Part shown: positions 16,297 to 25,684 of the stretch, piece after piece | Numbering within the stretch: the first letter of the stretch is position 1 | How the letters are laid out: each line of letters starts with the position of its first letter | From: Shewanella intestini | Lineage (GTDB): Bacteria; Pseudomonadota; Gammaproteobacteria; Enterobacterales; Shewanellaceae | NCBI RefSeq assembly: GCF_018221465.1 | Contig: NZ_JAAIKR010000012.1 | Span: 1 to 64,000, forward strand | DNA length: 64,000 nucleotides | Reading direction: 5' to 3' | Notes under the pieces: generated by a model | Databases searched by the model: none | What the model saw: the letters and a program-made list of their open reading frames with translations, nothing else | What the model was told of the DNA's origin: nothing | Program-made: the position numbers and the translations under genes

Positions 16297-17757
16297 TTAG
16301 GCCAAAATAGATTGAGCATGTTGCAATGATTTAAGCTCATCGGCTGATGGTTTAAGCGCAATCACGTTATCTATTTGTATCGCAAGCGACTCCCATAAAG
16401 GCTCAATAACTGACAACTGTTGTGGGTTAGCGTATTGCTTTGCTAACACCAGTAAATTAGCCGATTGCACCACATCAATGCGCCCTAACATGCCATCGGC
16501 AAGGGCGACGCTCAATTCAATCATTGCGGTAGCGCTGTGGCCATATTTAATCACATCATGAAGATATTGCTCGGCCTGCGCTAAATCGGCTTCATTGGCG
16601 TTTTCGTTATTTAATGCTTCAATTGCACAGCGTAACATGGCGTCTAACTGCCCGTGCTTCGCCGCTTCTTGAAACCAATGCCACGCTTTTTCTAAGTCAA
16701 TTTCACCGGCATCGCCGCTTTCAAACATTAAACTTAAATGGTATTGCGCATGTGCATAACCCGTTTCAGCCGCTTTTTTTATCCATTCAAAGGCGCTGCC
16801 TAATTGTTGCTGCTGATAGTAAAGCACCCCAAGGTTAGACATCGCTTCGGCATTTTCACTATTTGCAGCCAGCAGTAACCAATGTTCTGCCTTAGCAATA
16901 TCGACCTCAAACACGTCGCTGCCTACCAGATAAAAATACCCCAATAACGCTTTGGCATCGACAACATGATGTTGTGCAGCTTGGGCAATTAACGTTTCAC
17001 CTTGTTTAAGGTTTTTGTCACCACTATAGCCGTGTAGCAAGCTCACACCATGCTCATATAAGGCTAAATCATGCGACGATGATGCAAGAGCAAACCAATG
17101 TGCTGCTTGTGAGAACGCTTCTTTAGCAGTATGACTGCCTCGCAATAATGACGGTTGATGATGACTTTCATCAGCGCCAGTATCAGTTGAAGCTTGTTGC
17201 TCGAGTTTTTGTTCAAGAGCTTGTTCTTGCCCTTGTTGCATTAAGCCTTTAGCTTTTAATGACATGCCAACTAAATATTGCGCTTCAGGGTCATTTTTCA
17301 TCACCGCGCGGTAGCATAAATCGCGCCCGGCAAAAGAGTCAAAAGCTTCAAAGTGATACTCAGGTGAGTGAGTTGAGTACTGCGAATATAACTTACTCAC
17401 CAAGGTCAAAATGTGCTTAATCGATTTTTCAGCAATCGTGATTAACTGCACTTGAGTAAGGTGGTATTTTTCAGGATGGGCGCCGCGGTTACCGTCGCCG
17501 CGTAGTCGATGTAATGCCCGCACCGTTGGTACATCAATCACCCGCGCTTTATTAAGCTGCTCAATGCGATCATATAAATTAGGACTGGTAAATTGCTGGC
17601 CGTGTTTGCTCGCTAAATACTGGGTTAGCTTGTGGGTAAAACTGCGCACAAACACCAGTGCTTGGGTTGGAATGTCGCGAACATAGCTCTTTGCACTGGC
17701 GTAATCTTGGGTTAACTCATTGGCAAAACCATCAATAAATTCAATATCATTAATCAA
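16297..17757 (-). CDS. DUF4145-like plus Sel1-repeat protein
   Basis: The 486-residue protein has no signal peptide. Residues about 1-110 resemble the DUF4145 domain (RDIPTQALVFVRSFTHKLTQYL...; LHRLRGDGNRGAHPEKY), an N-terminal module also found on restriction and defence proteins. From about 150 to 420 it has Sel1-type repeats (AQYLVGMSLKAKG, AEAMSNLGVLYYQQQ, AHAQYHLSLMFESGD), alpha-solenoid units for protein-protein contact. Gln/Glu-rich sequence near 175-195 breaks the array. It is probably a cytoplasmic scaffold. The TTG start is supported by GAGGAG six bases before it; no ATG sits at this position. Confidence 0.75.
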   Translation of the reverse strand: MINDIEFIDGFANELTQDYASAKSYVRDIPTQALVFVRSFTHKLTQYLASKHGQQFTSPNLYDRIEQLNKARVIDVPTVRALHRLRGDGNRGAHPEKYHLTQVQLITIAEKSIKHILTLVSKLYSQYSTHSPEYHFEAFDSFAGRDLCYRAVMKNDPEAQYLVGMSLKAKGLMQQGQEQALEQKLEQQASTDTGADESHHQPSLLRGSHTAKEAFSQAAHWFALASSSHDLALYEHGVSLLHGYSGDKNLKQGETLIAQAAQHHVVDAKALLGYFYLVGSDVFEVDIAKAEHWLLLAANSENAEAMSNLGVLYYQQQQLGSAFEWIKKAAETGYAHAQYHLSLMFESGDAGEIDLEKAWHWFQEAAKHGQLDAMLRCAIEALNNENANEADLAQAEQYLHDVIKYGHSATAMIELSVALADGMLGRIDVVQSANLLVLAKQYANPQQLSVIEPLWESLAIQIDNVIALKPSADELKSLQHAQSILA

Positions 17758-17799
17758 TGAAGACTCCTCAGTCCTACCTAAGTTAACCCATAGTGCAAT

Positions 17800-18531
17800 T
17801 TACAATACTTGATTATCTTCTTCAGATGTAGGCGTTTTACGGTTAACCATATACAGCCTAAACAATGCCACATTAACAAATAAACTAAAAAATGCCATGG
17901 CGGTGTCAGCCAATAATTGTAGCGGCACCCCCACTTTAGCAGCCATCATAGAAATACTACTGCCCACTATCGACAGTGGAAGGTATAACATTAATACCAT
18001 GACAGTTTTCAATACAATAGGGCCTGAAAACTCAAAACTGGCTTTAATGGCTTGTAAAGGGGTAATGCGCTCAACCACCACCATGAAGTTAACGTAAGCT
18101 AAACGTGAGAACACATAAAAACTCATTACTAAGCCAATGAGCCACAGTGGTCCAAATGCCGCAAACAACATGAAAGGGATCAATACCGCTAAGCCTGAAA
18201 ACACGCCGGCTAATAACAGTGGCGGCACAAAGATTAAACTCTCTTTCAATACTCTAAATGGCGTCACCTCAAAACCTTTAGAACGCACTTCTAAATACAC
18301 CGTCAGCGCGGCTATCAGTAATGAGAAAACCAATAATAGGCCCATCATCGCAAAACCATGAATGGCACCAAATACGGGCGTATCCGCTTGCGATTGCGCC
18401 AACATTTCACTGCCTAGCCATGACTGGATCATAACTTGAACCAATAATAACGGCATTGTTAGCGCAGCCAATTGGCTTAAATGGTTACGGAAAAAATTAT
18501 ATGCTTCAGAGTAAATAGCAGACAATGTCAT
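17800..18531 (-). CDS. YciC/UPF0259-like integral membrane protein
   Basis: The 243-residue protein has about six membrane segments. It opens SAIYSEAYNFFRNHLSQLA, the usual start of the YciC family, and has the loop RITPLQAIKASFEFS typical of it. Function is unknown, with the family sometimes grouped with glycerophosphoryl-type membrane domains. It lies upstream of the Sel1 gene in the same direction (42-base gap) and may share a transcript. Confidence 0.72.
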   Translation of the reverse strand: MTLSAIYSEAYNFFRNHLSQLAALTMPLLLVQVMIQSWLGSEMLAQSQADTPVFGAIHGFAMMGLLLVFSLLIAALTVYLEVRSKGFEVTPFRVLKESLIFVPPLLLAGVFSGLAVLIPFMLFAAFGPLWLIGLVMSFYVFSRLAYVNFMVVVERITPLQAIKASFEFSGPIVLKTVMVLMLYLPLSIVGSSISMMAAKVGVPLQLLADTAMAFFSLFVNVALFRLYMVNRKTPTSEEDNQVL

Positions 18532-18705
18532 GTCGTTGAGCCCAATTTTTCAATCATAAGTTAAAGTTGCGCTTAGGATACAGAAAAATCACTGATAATG
18601 CCTAATCTTAAACAACTGCTTGTTAAAGCCACTACCGAAAATATGTGATACAGGTTAAAATACACTCCATTTTAGGACTTAGCTCACACCACAGGAAGGC
18701 GTATT

Positions 18706-19230
18706 ATGAAGTTCACCCCCGTAATGTTAACCCTTATTGCACTATTGTTTAGCAACCAAGTATCAGCAAGCTGGCTTGACAGCATCTTAGGTTCATCGGA
18801 AGAAAACCCAGTAACGACTGAAGCGGCCACCGCACATTCAAATCCGCTTGTCGGCAATGTTATGTCACAACTTGGCCTCGACCAAAATCAAGCTCAAGGT
18901 GGTTTAGGGACACTATTAAGTGTCGCTAAAGATAACCTGTCGGGGTCTGACTTTAGCCAACTCAGTAACAGTATTCCTGGGGCTGACAGTTTATTAAGCG
19001 CGGTGCCAGCACTGGCAGGCGACAGCGGTATGACAGGCTTATTATCAAAAGCGGGAGATCTTGGCGCGTCAATGCAAGGTAGCGCAATGGTCTACGATGC
19101 GTTTGAAAAATTAGGTATTTCAAAACAACTTGTGGGGCCAATGATCAATATCGCTAAATCTTATTTAGACGAAAATGGCAGCCAAGATACTGCAGGTTTA
19201 TTAATGCAAGGTGTTAGCGCATTGCTTTAA
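18706..19230 (+). CDS. DUF2780 family exported protein
   Basis: The 174-residue protein has a signal peptide (cleavage after VSA, residue 22). The mature protein is Gly/Ser/Leu-rich, with alternating short helices (NPLVGNVMSQLGLDQNQAQGGLGTLLSVAK; GADSLLSAVPALAGD). This pattern fits DUF2780 (VcgC/VcgE-type proteins of Vibrio), whose role is unknown. GGAAGG lies eight bases before the ATG. The gene is transcribed alone and ends at the terminator at 19318-19357. Confidence 0.78.
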   Translation: MKFTPVMLTLIALLFSNQVSASWLDSILGSSEENPVTTEAATAHSNPLVGNVMSQLGLDQNQAQGGLGTLLSVAKDNLSGSDFSQLSNSIPGADSLLSAVPALAGDSGMTGLLSKAGDLGASMQGSAMVYDAFEKLGISKQLVGPMINIAKSYLDENGSQDTAGLLMQGVSALL

Positions 19231-19317
19231 GCATGCCAAATAAACACATCGACTCACTGACGATAAGTATGATGTTTGTTGCCATGCAATAAGCGCCATT
19301 AATAACTCAGTGAATGT

Positions 19318-19357
19318 AACCGCGGCCAATGATTTTCATTGGTCGCGGTTGTTTTTT
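19318..19357 (+). terminator. Intrinsic terminator after the DUF2780 gene
   Basis: AACCGCGGCCAATGA pairs with TCATTGGTCGCGGTT (one G-T pair), followed by GTTTTTT. Confidence 0.88.
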
Positions 19358-19505
19358 GCAACGCAAAACGCCCCACAAGCCACAATTAAACTGTGTTACA
19401 GGCGGTATATTTAGCAACATATAAACACAATTTAATCGCACCGATTGTCGCCCATTCCCCATAGCTTTGTTAGTATCAAGAGGAACACCATCAATGGGAG
19501 GCATT

Positions 19506-19958
19506 ATGATTGCCAAGCTAAAGCAACTGTTTTTATCCCCAGAAGTGCCTTTAACTGCACAACAAAAGACCCAACAACTGAATTTAGCTGCCGCAGCGTT
19601 ATTACTTGAAGTGGTGTACGCCGATGATCACGTTGAATCGAGTGAAACCGCACTCTTACCCGCTGCGTTAACTCAAACCCTGCACATTACCTTAGATGAT
19701 GCGACAGCCTTGCTTGAACAAGCCAAGCAAGCCCGCTTTAATGCCACCTCATTGTTTGAATTCACTGAGAAAATCAACGCTGCATTTTCAGTGGCTGACA
19801 AACAACAATTGATTTTAGCCATGTGGCAACTGGCCTACGCCGATGGTGAACTGTGCCGTTATGAAGATCAGATTATTCGCCGCACCGCTGACTTGCTTTA
19901 CCTTAAACACAGCGAACTTATCCACATGCGCAACATCGCCATGGAAAAAGACGCTTAA
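19506..19958 (+). CDS. TerB-like protein
   Basis: The 150-residue cytoplasmic protein is all-alpha, with two repeats of the TerB metal-binding pattern: LEVVYADDHVESSE and MWQLAYADGELCRYEDQ. Each places acidic residues after a helix, as in the TerB tellurite-resistance fold and the N-terminal part of DjlA. Function in Shewanella is unknown; no other ter gene is nearby, so a tellurite role is not implied. The ATG at 19506 is chosen because GGGAGG lies just before it; in-frame codons upstream lack a ribosome site. Confidence 0.8.
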   Translation: MIAKLKQLFLSPEVPLTAQQKTQQLNLAAAALLLEVVYADDHVESSETALLPAALTQTLHITLDDATALLEQAKQARFNATSLFEFTEKINAAFSVADKQQLILAMWQLAYADGELCRYEDQIIRRTADLLYLKHSELIHMRNIAMEKDA

Positions 19959-19974
19959 AGCTGCCACATGACAC

Positions 19975-21243
19975 TTAACTCTTTTGGCGTCGGTGAATAT
20001 GTGTTTTTTGTAACCACATAAGCGGCGCAATCACTGCAATTAAAATAAGCACGTATAACATATTACTGCCAAGGGCGACCCCTAACCCAATACAGAACAC
20101 ACAACTCGCCGCAATTAAAGGTCGCCAGCGGGCTGATAACAACTTAAATGCCGATAACATCGCAAGCAGGTAAATCACCACAAACACCCCATTACTCCAA
20201 GCAATTAAGTGCTCTAATTCGTGGCCGCTGAAATAGGTCACTACCATCACAAATGCCATTGAAATCAAAATAGCCAGTAACGCTCGAATAGGCACGCCAT
20301 GTTGATTTTTCACCACAAAATAGCGCGGTAATATGCCTTGTTCGCTAAAGCTCCACAATAATCTGGCTGAACTTGCAGCATACACATTTACAGTAGCAAG
20401 GCCACTTGCAACACCTAAAATACCAATCACTTGTACTCCCCAGCCTGCAATGGGAGTGGCTGCCAACCAATAATTAAATGCTGAAATCATCGCAACATCG
20501 CTACTGCCTTGCGGAGTATTGAGCAATAAAAAGGTGCACAATAAATAGATAACACCCACCAGCACAGTCCCCATTAACATCGCTGGGAGCATGTCTTTAC
20601 GTGGTTCACGAAAATCTCCCGCTAGGTGGGTCATGGCTTCAATACCCAAAAAGCTCCAAAAGCCTATGCCCATCGCTAACATAACGGGGGCGTATTGCCA
20701 TTGACTGGCAACCGCGGCGTAGTCGGTTTCAACTAACGTTGAGCTGCTTGAACCAATTAATAAACTCACGACACCAACAACAGATAATGTCAGTGCAAAC
20801 TGCAACTTAGCTGAAATTTGAATCCCTTTTAAGTTCAGCAATAACAGCAACCCAATGACAATTAATTGCGCAATTAATTGCACCATGCCCTGCATCGGCA
20901 CCATCGCCGTCATAAATTGAAAGGTCATTAAAATAGCCGCAGGCGCGCCAATCGGAATCGCCAGCAAAAACAGTAAACCTATGGTTCGCCCTGCTGTTTT
21001 ACCAAAGGCTTGCTCAACAAAATAAGCCGGCCCTGCCGCGTGAGGAAAGCGCCCTGCCAGTAAACCAAATACCAAAGCAACTGGAATAATAGCCAACGTC
21101 AGCAAGCCCCAAGCTAAAAGCGCTCCATCATGAGCCACCGCAATGGTCATTTGCGGCAATATAAATACTCCTGTACCTAGCAAAGTGGTGGCCATTAACC
21201 CTGCACCTTGCCAGCGGCCAATGCCGACTGAATTTTGGTTCAT
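19975..21243 (-). CDS. yjeH: APC-family amino-acid transporter, YjeH-like
   Basis: The 422-residue inner-membrane protein has about 12 helices. The first is QGAGLMATTLLGTGVFILP, the unwound substrate-binding helix of APC transporters, and it matches YjeH, the E. coli exporter of methionine and branched-chain amino acids. Other agreeing stretches include GFWSFLGIEAMTHLAGDFREP and the C-terminal GVFVVIYLLAML. The direction of transport is inferred only from this likeness. It is divergent from an Lrp-type regulator gene, and inverted repeats lie between them. Confidence 0.8.
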   Translation of the reverse strand: MNQNSVGIGRWQGAGLMATTLLGTGVFILPQMTIAVAHDGALLAWGLLTLAIIPVALVFGLLAGRFPHAAGPAYFVEQAFGKTAGRTIGLLFLLAIPIGAPAAILMTFQFMTAMVPMQGMVQLIAQLIVIGLLLLLNLKGIQISAKLQFALTLSVVGVVSLLIGSSSSTLVETDYAAVASQWQYAPVMLAMGIGFWSFLGIEAMTHLAGDFREPRKDMLPAMLMGTVLVGVIYLLCTFLLLNTPQGSSDVAMISAFNYWLAATPIAGWGVQVIGILGVASGLATVNVYAASSARLLWSFSEQGILPRYFVVKNQHGVPIRALLAILISMAFVMVVTYFSGHELEHLIAWSNGVFVVIYLLAMLSAFKLLSARWRPLIAASCVFCIGLGVALGSNMLYVLILIAVIAPLMWLQKTHIHRRQKS

Positions 21244-21337
21244 ATTACTATTCTACTGTTGTTTGTTTAGGGGTATTATAATTAGCTACAAGCTAAAAAA
21301 CTGCAGTAATCAGCATGTAAAGTGGCGTAACTACCGA

Positions 21338-21374
21338 CATTTTGACGCCATATTGGTTTTTATCCGCCAAAATG
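21338..21374. promoter_or_regulatory. Candidate operator between yjeH-like gene and Lrp-type regulator
   Basis: CATTTTG (21338-21344) and CAAAATG (21368-21374) form an inverted pair about three helical turns apart, and CCATATTGG between them is nearly palindromic. The position in a 193-base divergent promoter region suits a site for the adjacent Lrp-family regulator. This is an inference from position and symmetry. Confidence 0.4.
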
Positions 21375-21436
21375 ACGGCCAGCGATGTTAGCGGTAAAGT
21401 CAGCTAACAATAAACCCATGATGGAGTGCTAATAAC

Positions 21437-21877
21437 ATGAAACCGGCGCTAGATAAATTCGACAAGGCCATCATTAACGAACTCAAGCTCAATGCCCGTC
21501 AGTCTATTTCATATATTGCTCAACAGGTTAACTTATCTCGCAGTGCAGTAACTGAACGTATTAAGCGCTTAGAAGAATCTGAAATAATTCGAGGCTATCA
21601 AGTCTTACTCAGCGAATCTCAAAAACACGGGGTGTCAGCCTATTTTGAAATACAGCATAGCTGCGCCAAATCTACCGAAGTGGTGCATATTTTTAACCTC
21701 ATCCCTGAAGTCGTCACTTGCCAAGGGATCACTGGCGACATGGACTTGTTAGTGTTCGTTCAAGCCCCGAGCATGCAGCGTTTACACGAAATTCGTGAGT
21801 TTATTGATTCTCAACCCGATATCATCAAAATTAAAACCCATGTTGTCATGAGCGAGTGGATAAATAATCAAGCTTAA
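21437..21877 (+). CDS. Lrp/AsnC-family transcriptional regulator
   Basis: The 146-residue protein has the N-terminal helix-turn-helix of the family (LDKFDKAIINELKLNARQSISYIAQQVNLSRSAVTERIKRLEE, about residues 4-48). The ligand-sensing RAM domain follows, with a conserved turn at VTCQGITGDMDLLVFV. These regulators form octamers that respond to amino acids. The divergent amino-acid permease gene is its likely target, in the manner of many Lrp-type regulators paired with exporters. Confidence 0.88.
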   Translation: MKPALDKFDKAIINELKLNARQSISYIAQQVNLSRSAVTERIKRLEESEIIRGYQVLLSESQKHGVSAYFEIQHSCAKSTEVVHIFNLIPEVVTCQGITGDMDLLVFVQAPSMQRLHEIREFIDSQPDIIKIKTHVVMSEWINNQA

Positions 21878-22092
21878 TATTGCCTGTCACCATACAACAA
21901 GCATCATTGACACAACCCCATTGCCCGCAATGTGTGGCATTTTGGAAAAATAACCGTAACACGCTAGTAATTAACTAGGGTGCAACCGTAAAAAACAGTC
22001 CATGAAACAAACCATTGGCAGATAAACTTAGCGATAAATAACCGCCAACGTTACACTGATTGTTGAACAACGACTAAGTAGGTGAGATACAC

Positions 22093-23823
22093 ATGACGCA
22101 ACATTCCATTGCAGACATTAATTTATTATGGGGACAGTTAATCCTCGAAGAGCTGCACCGTTTAGGTGTTAAGCATATCTGTCTATCTCCAGGTTCACGT
22201 TCATCACCGTTAACGCTTGCCGCAGCGAGCCAAACTCACCTGAGTACTCACACCCACTTTGACGAGCGCGGTTTAGGCTTTATGGCGCTAGGGTTGGCTA
22301 AATCAAGCCATGCCCCTGTGGCGATAGTTACCACCTCGGGTACAGCAGTCGCCAACTTATATCCTGCGATCATTGAAGCGTGGTTAACCCATGTGCCATT
22401 AATTGTCTTGTCTGGCGATCGCCCAATGGAGCTGATTGATTGCGGTGCAAACCAGGCCATCACTCAAACGGGCATTTTTGCCCAATATGCCAAACAGATT
22501 AATTTACCCACCCCCGATTATGCTTTCCCTGCTGCGGCGTTATTAACTTGCCTTGATGAAGCGATTGAGCAACAAACTCAGCCCATTCATATTAATTGTA
22601 TGTATCGTGAGCCGCTGTATCCTTCAAATGTGGTGCCACTAGCTGAACAACAGCAAATTTCAGCCATGCGTTATTTAGCGCCATTAGCCAGTTGGATGCA
22701 GCACTCACAGCCTTATAATATTTATCATAGTCAACCTTCAAACAGCTTACCGTGTGAAGCCACATTAAGGCGTTTTGTGCATGGTAAAGGGGTGATTGTT
22801 GTTGGCACATTAGCCGACAGCGACCAACCACAAGAGATTATTACCCTTGCCAAAACCTTGGGTTGGCCTGTATTGGTTGACGCACAGTCGCAATTACGTC
22901 AACACCCTGATGCCATCGGTAATATCGACCAATTATTGCATCATAAAAGTAGCAGCAAATTACTTGAGCAAGCCGACAGACTATTGGTTTTTGGCGGCCG
23001 CTTTATCTCTAAACGTTTAATTGAGTTTATGAACCAACCTTGGCACAGCTACTGGCAAGTGCTCACTCACAGTGCAAGGCTTGACCCTAGCCATCAAGTT
23101 AAGCAAGTGTGGTTGTCGTCAGTAAGCGCATTTTGCCAAGCTAATTGGCATCGTTCATCGCAAGCATTATGGGCAGAATCCCTAAGCATTAATCACCATA
23201 AGTTAAACCGTTTATTTGAACAGCGCATTGATAATAATGATTTTGGTGAAGCCCAAGTTATGCGCCAAATCACCCGTTCTTATGTCGGTGAGCAACAGCT
23301 ATTTATTGGTAACAGTTTGCCCATCCGTTTATATGACATGTTTGCTCCTGCAACAACTCAGTCGCCAACGGTTTATACCAACCGCGGCGCATCGGGCATT
23401 GACGGACTCATGGCAACCGCCACCGGTGTCGCTAAAGGCAACCAACGCCCAACCACCATGGTCGTTGGCGATATTTCGTGTTTGCACGACCTTAACTCTT
23501 TTGCTCTACTCAAACAGCTTGAAACCCCCTTTGTATTGGTTATTTTTAATAACGATGGCGGCAACATTTTCAACTTATTACCGGTGCCAAACGAAACCTT
23601 GCGCAGTGATTTTTATCGCTTAAGCCATGGCTTAGAATTTGGATATGGCGCGGCCATGTTTGGTTTAGCTTATCGCCAAGTTGACGACATTGCCGACTTT
23701 AAGCAAGTCTATCAAGAAGCCTTTGAATTCAACTGTGCCAGTATTATCGAAGTCACCGTCACGGCGAACCAAGCCAGCGATCAAATTGCCGAGTTGGCCA
23801 ATTGGGTAAAACAAGATTTATGA
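22093..23823 (+). CDS. menD: 2-succinyl-5-enolpyruvyl-6-hydroxy-3-cyclohexene-1-carboxylate synthase MenD
   Basis: The 576-residue cytoplasmic enzyme uses thiamine diphosphate to join 2-oxoglutarate with isochorismate, the first committed step of menaquinone synthesis. It opens [31 protein letters not shown], with the activating glutamate region following ([12 protein letters not shown]). The C-terminal cofactor motif runs from [11 protein letters not shown] to NNDGGNIF. Length matches the family. AGGTGAG precedes the ATG. It is the first gene of a menDHCE operon, and its stop overlaps menH (ATGA). Confidence 0.95.
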   Translation: MTQHSIADINLLWGQLILEELHRLGVKHICLSPGSRSSPLTLAAASQTHLSTHTHFDERGLGFMALGLAKSSHAPVAIVTTSGTAVANLYPAIIEAWLTHVPLIVLSGDRPMELIDCGANQAITQTGIFAQYAKQINLPTPDYAFPAAALLTCLDEAIEQQTQPIHINCMYREPLYPSNVVPLAEQQQISAMRYLAPLASWMQHSQPYNIYHSQPSNSLPCEATLRRFVHGKGVIVVGTLADSDQPQEIITLAKTLGWPVLVDAQSQLRQHPDAIGNIDQLLHHKSSSKLLEQADRLLVFGGRFISKRLIEFMNQPWHSYWQVLTHSARLDPSHQVKQVWLSSVSAFCQANWHRSSQALWAESLSINHHKLNRLFEQRIDNNDFGEAQVMRQITRSYVGEQQLFIGNSLPIRLYDMFAPATTQSPTVYTNRGASGIDGLMATATGVAKGNQRPTTMVVGDISCLHDLNSFALLKQLETPFVLVIFNNDGGNIFNLLPVPNETLRSDFYRLSHGLEFGYGAAMFGLAYRQVDDIADFKQVYQEAFEFNCASIIEVTVTANQASDQIAELANWVKQDL

Positions 23824-24602
23824 TAAAAGTTAGCCGCTTTGGCCAACCTGAACGGCCTAATTTGGTGCTTATACATGGGTTTATGGGCGCAAAGGAAGAT
23901 TGGCTAGCTTGCATGCCAATACTGAGCCTTCATTTCCATTGTATATGCATCGATTTGCCCGGCCACGGGGAGTCAACATTATCTTTGCCAACACCGGGGT
24001 TTGATGCGTTAGTGAGTGCCATCATGACCACGTTACAACATCTAAATTGTCATCAATTTCATTTGTTGGGTTATTCATTAGGTGGCCGTGTGGCGCTGCA
24101 TATTGCCAAGCAACATCCACAATCATTATTAAGCTTAACCTTAGAGTCCGCTCACCCCGGTTTATCTGATATCAAAGCAAAAGCAGCCCGATTACATGCC
24201 GACCAACAATGGGCTGACAAACTACAACATCTGCCGTTAAAGCAGTTTTTAAGCCTGTGGTATCAACAAGCGGTGTTTAGTGATTTAACCGCCGAGCAAA
24301 CCCTGGCGTTAATTGAACAACGCAGCCAAAATCAGCCCGATGCTTTGCTTAATTGTTACCTCGCCACCTCACTAGGTCATCAACAAGACTGCCGTAATGC
24401 GGTCGCGGCGATTGCGCCTCATTGTCATATCATTGTCGGCGAACAAGACGCTAAGTTTTTAGCACTCGCCCAACAGTGGCAACAGCAACAGCCCATTAAT
24501 GTACTGGTGATTAAGCAAGCTGGGCATAATATTCATAGCCATCACCATCACGCTTTTTGCCAGCAGCTTTTAGCAGTTATTTCACCTGAGCCTATAGGGT
24601 AA
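23820..24602 (+). CDS. menH: MenH, 2-succinyl-6-hydroxy-2,4-cyclohexadiene-1-carboxylate synthase
   Basis: This alpha/beta hydrolase of 260 residues removes pyruvate from the MenD product. The oxyanion-region motif [10 protein letters not shown] lies at 19-28, the nucleophile S86 is in GYSLGGR, and the catalytic histidine is in [11 protein letters not shown] near residue 240. Substrate-binding arginines are probably those in the lid. It starts at the ATG overlapping the menD stop by ATGA, showing translational coupling. The upstream in-frame start six codons earlier has no support. Confidence 0.92.
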   Translation: MIKVSRFGQPERPNLVLIHGFMGAKEDWLACMPILSLHFHCICIDLPGHGESTLSLPTPGFDALVSAIMTTLQHLNCHQFHLLGYSLGGRVALHIAKQHPQSLLSLTLESAHPGLSDIKAKAARLHADQQWADKLQHLPLKQFLSLWYQQAVFSDLTAEQTLALIEQRSQNQPDALLNCYLATSLGHQQDCRNAVAAIAPHCHIIVGEQDAKFLALAQQWQQQQPINVLVIKQAGHNIHSHHHHAFCQQLLAVISPEPIG

Positions 24603-24607
24603 TCGCC

Positions 24608-25684
24608 ATGCCAACGACCGCTATCATTCATGCTTTTAATCTGTCGCGTTATCGTATCAAGCTCAACCCTGCTTTAGCCGTGGGTCAGCAGCGCATAAAC
24701 CAGCGTCATGGGCTAATTGTCACCTTAACGGTTAACCAGCAAGGTACCCTTAGCACTCAGTATGTTGAAATAGCGCCGTTATCAGGTTTAGATCAACACG
24801 GCCAAGCCATTAGCGGTTTTAGCCCTGAGTCATTAGCACAAGTAACAACTGCATTAAGCGCCCAATTGCCAACGTTATTAGGCCAATCAGTATCAACTTT
24901 ATTGGACCTAGCTGACAGCAGCCCGTTTGCCAGCGTGCAATTTGGCTACAGTTTATTACATGCGAAATTGACGACCCGTTTTAACCAAGGCTTACTGGAG
25001 CAACGTCACGTGCCATTAGTGCATGATGCGATGGATAAACAGCTTGTCAGCCAAAAGGTCAAAGCAGCTAAAGACAATATCATTAAGGTAAAAGTGGCGC
25101 AGACTGATATCGACAGTGAAATTGCTTTTATTCATCATATTTTGCAATTAAACCCAAAACTCAGGCTGCGTTTAGATGCCAATCGTGGCTTTAGTTTTGA
25201 ACAAGCCTGTCATTTTTTATCCTGCCTACCTAAAGCCAGTATTGATTACATTGAAGAGCCATGTTGTCAGCCACAAGACAACCTTGACCTGTATAACACG
25301 GTAAAAGTGAAGTACGCCCTTGATGAGTCTTTGTTGCAGCCTGACTTTGTATTTGAAGCGGCAGCCGGCATTGGCGCATTAGTGATTAAACCCAGTTTAT
25401 TTGGTTCTCTGACAAAGTTACAACAACTCATAGAGCAAGCACAGCACAACGGCGTACGTTGCATATTAAGTTCAGGCTTAGAGTCTGATATTGGCATTAT
25501 TGACCTTAAAAAGCTCAGTAAGGTACTGACGCCAGATGATATTCCCGGTTTGGACACCTTGGCCTCGTTTGAGCAATGCTTACTTAACGAGGGGGAATTA
25601 AATCAAGCACTTGTTGAGCTTATTGCAGAACAAACACAGCCTATCAATGCCGACTCAAAAACGGCCAAAGAAGCGGTATTATGA
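24608..25684 (+). CDS. menC: o-Succinylbenzoate synthase MenC
   Basis: This 358-residue enolase-superfamily enzyme dehydrates the MenH product to o-succinylbenzoate in the cytoplasm. The catalytic lysine pair is in NIIKVKVAQ. The metal ligands are in RLDANRGF, YIEEPC and ALDESLL, and the second catalytic lysine is in LVIKPSLFG. It is somewhat longer than E. coli MenC (about 320 residues), mainly through the C-terminal tail. It is five bases from menH and overlaps menE. Confidence 0.92.
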   Translation: MPTTAIIHAFNLSRYRIKLNPALAVGQQRINQRHGLIVTLTVNQQGTLSTQYVEIAPLSGLDQHGQAISGFSPESLAQVTTALSAQLPTLLGQSVSTLLDLADSSPFASVQFGYSLLHAKLTTRFNQGLLEQRHVPLVHDAMDKQLVSQKVKAAKDNIIKVKVAQTDIDSEIAFIHHILQLNPKLRLRLDANRGFSFEQACHFLSCLPKASIDYIEEPCCQPQDNLDLYNTVKVKYALDESLLQPDFVFEAAAGIGALVIKPSLFGSLTKLQQLIEQAQHNGVRCILSSGLESDIGIIDLKKLSKVLTPDDIPGLDTLASFEQCLLNEGELNQALVELIAEQTQPINADSKTAKEAVL

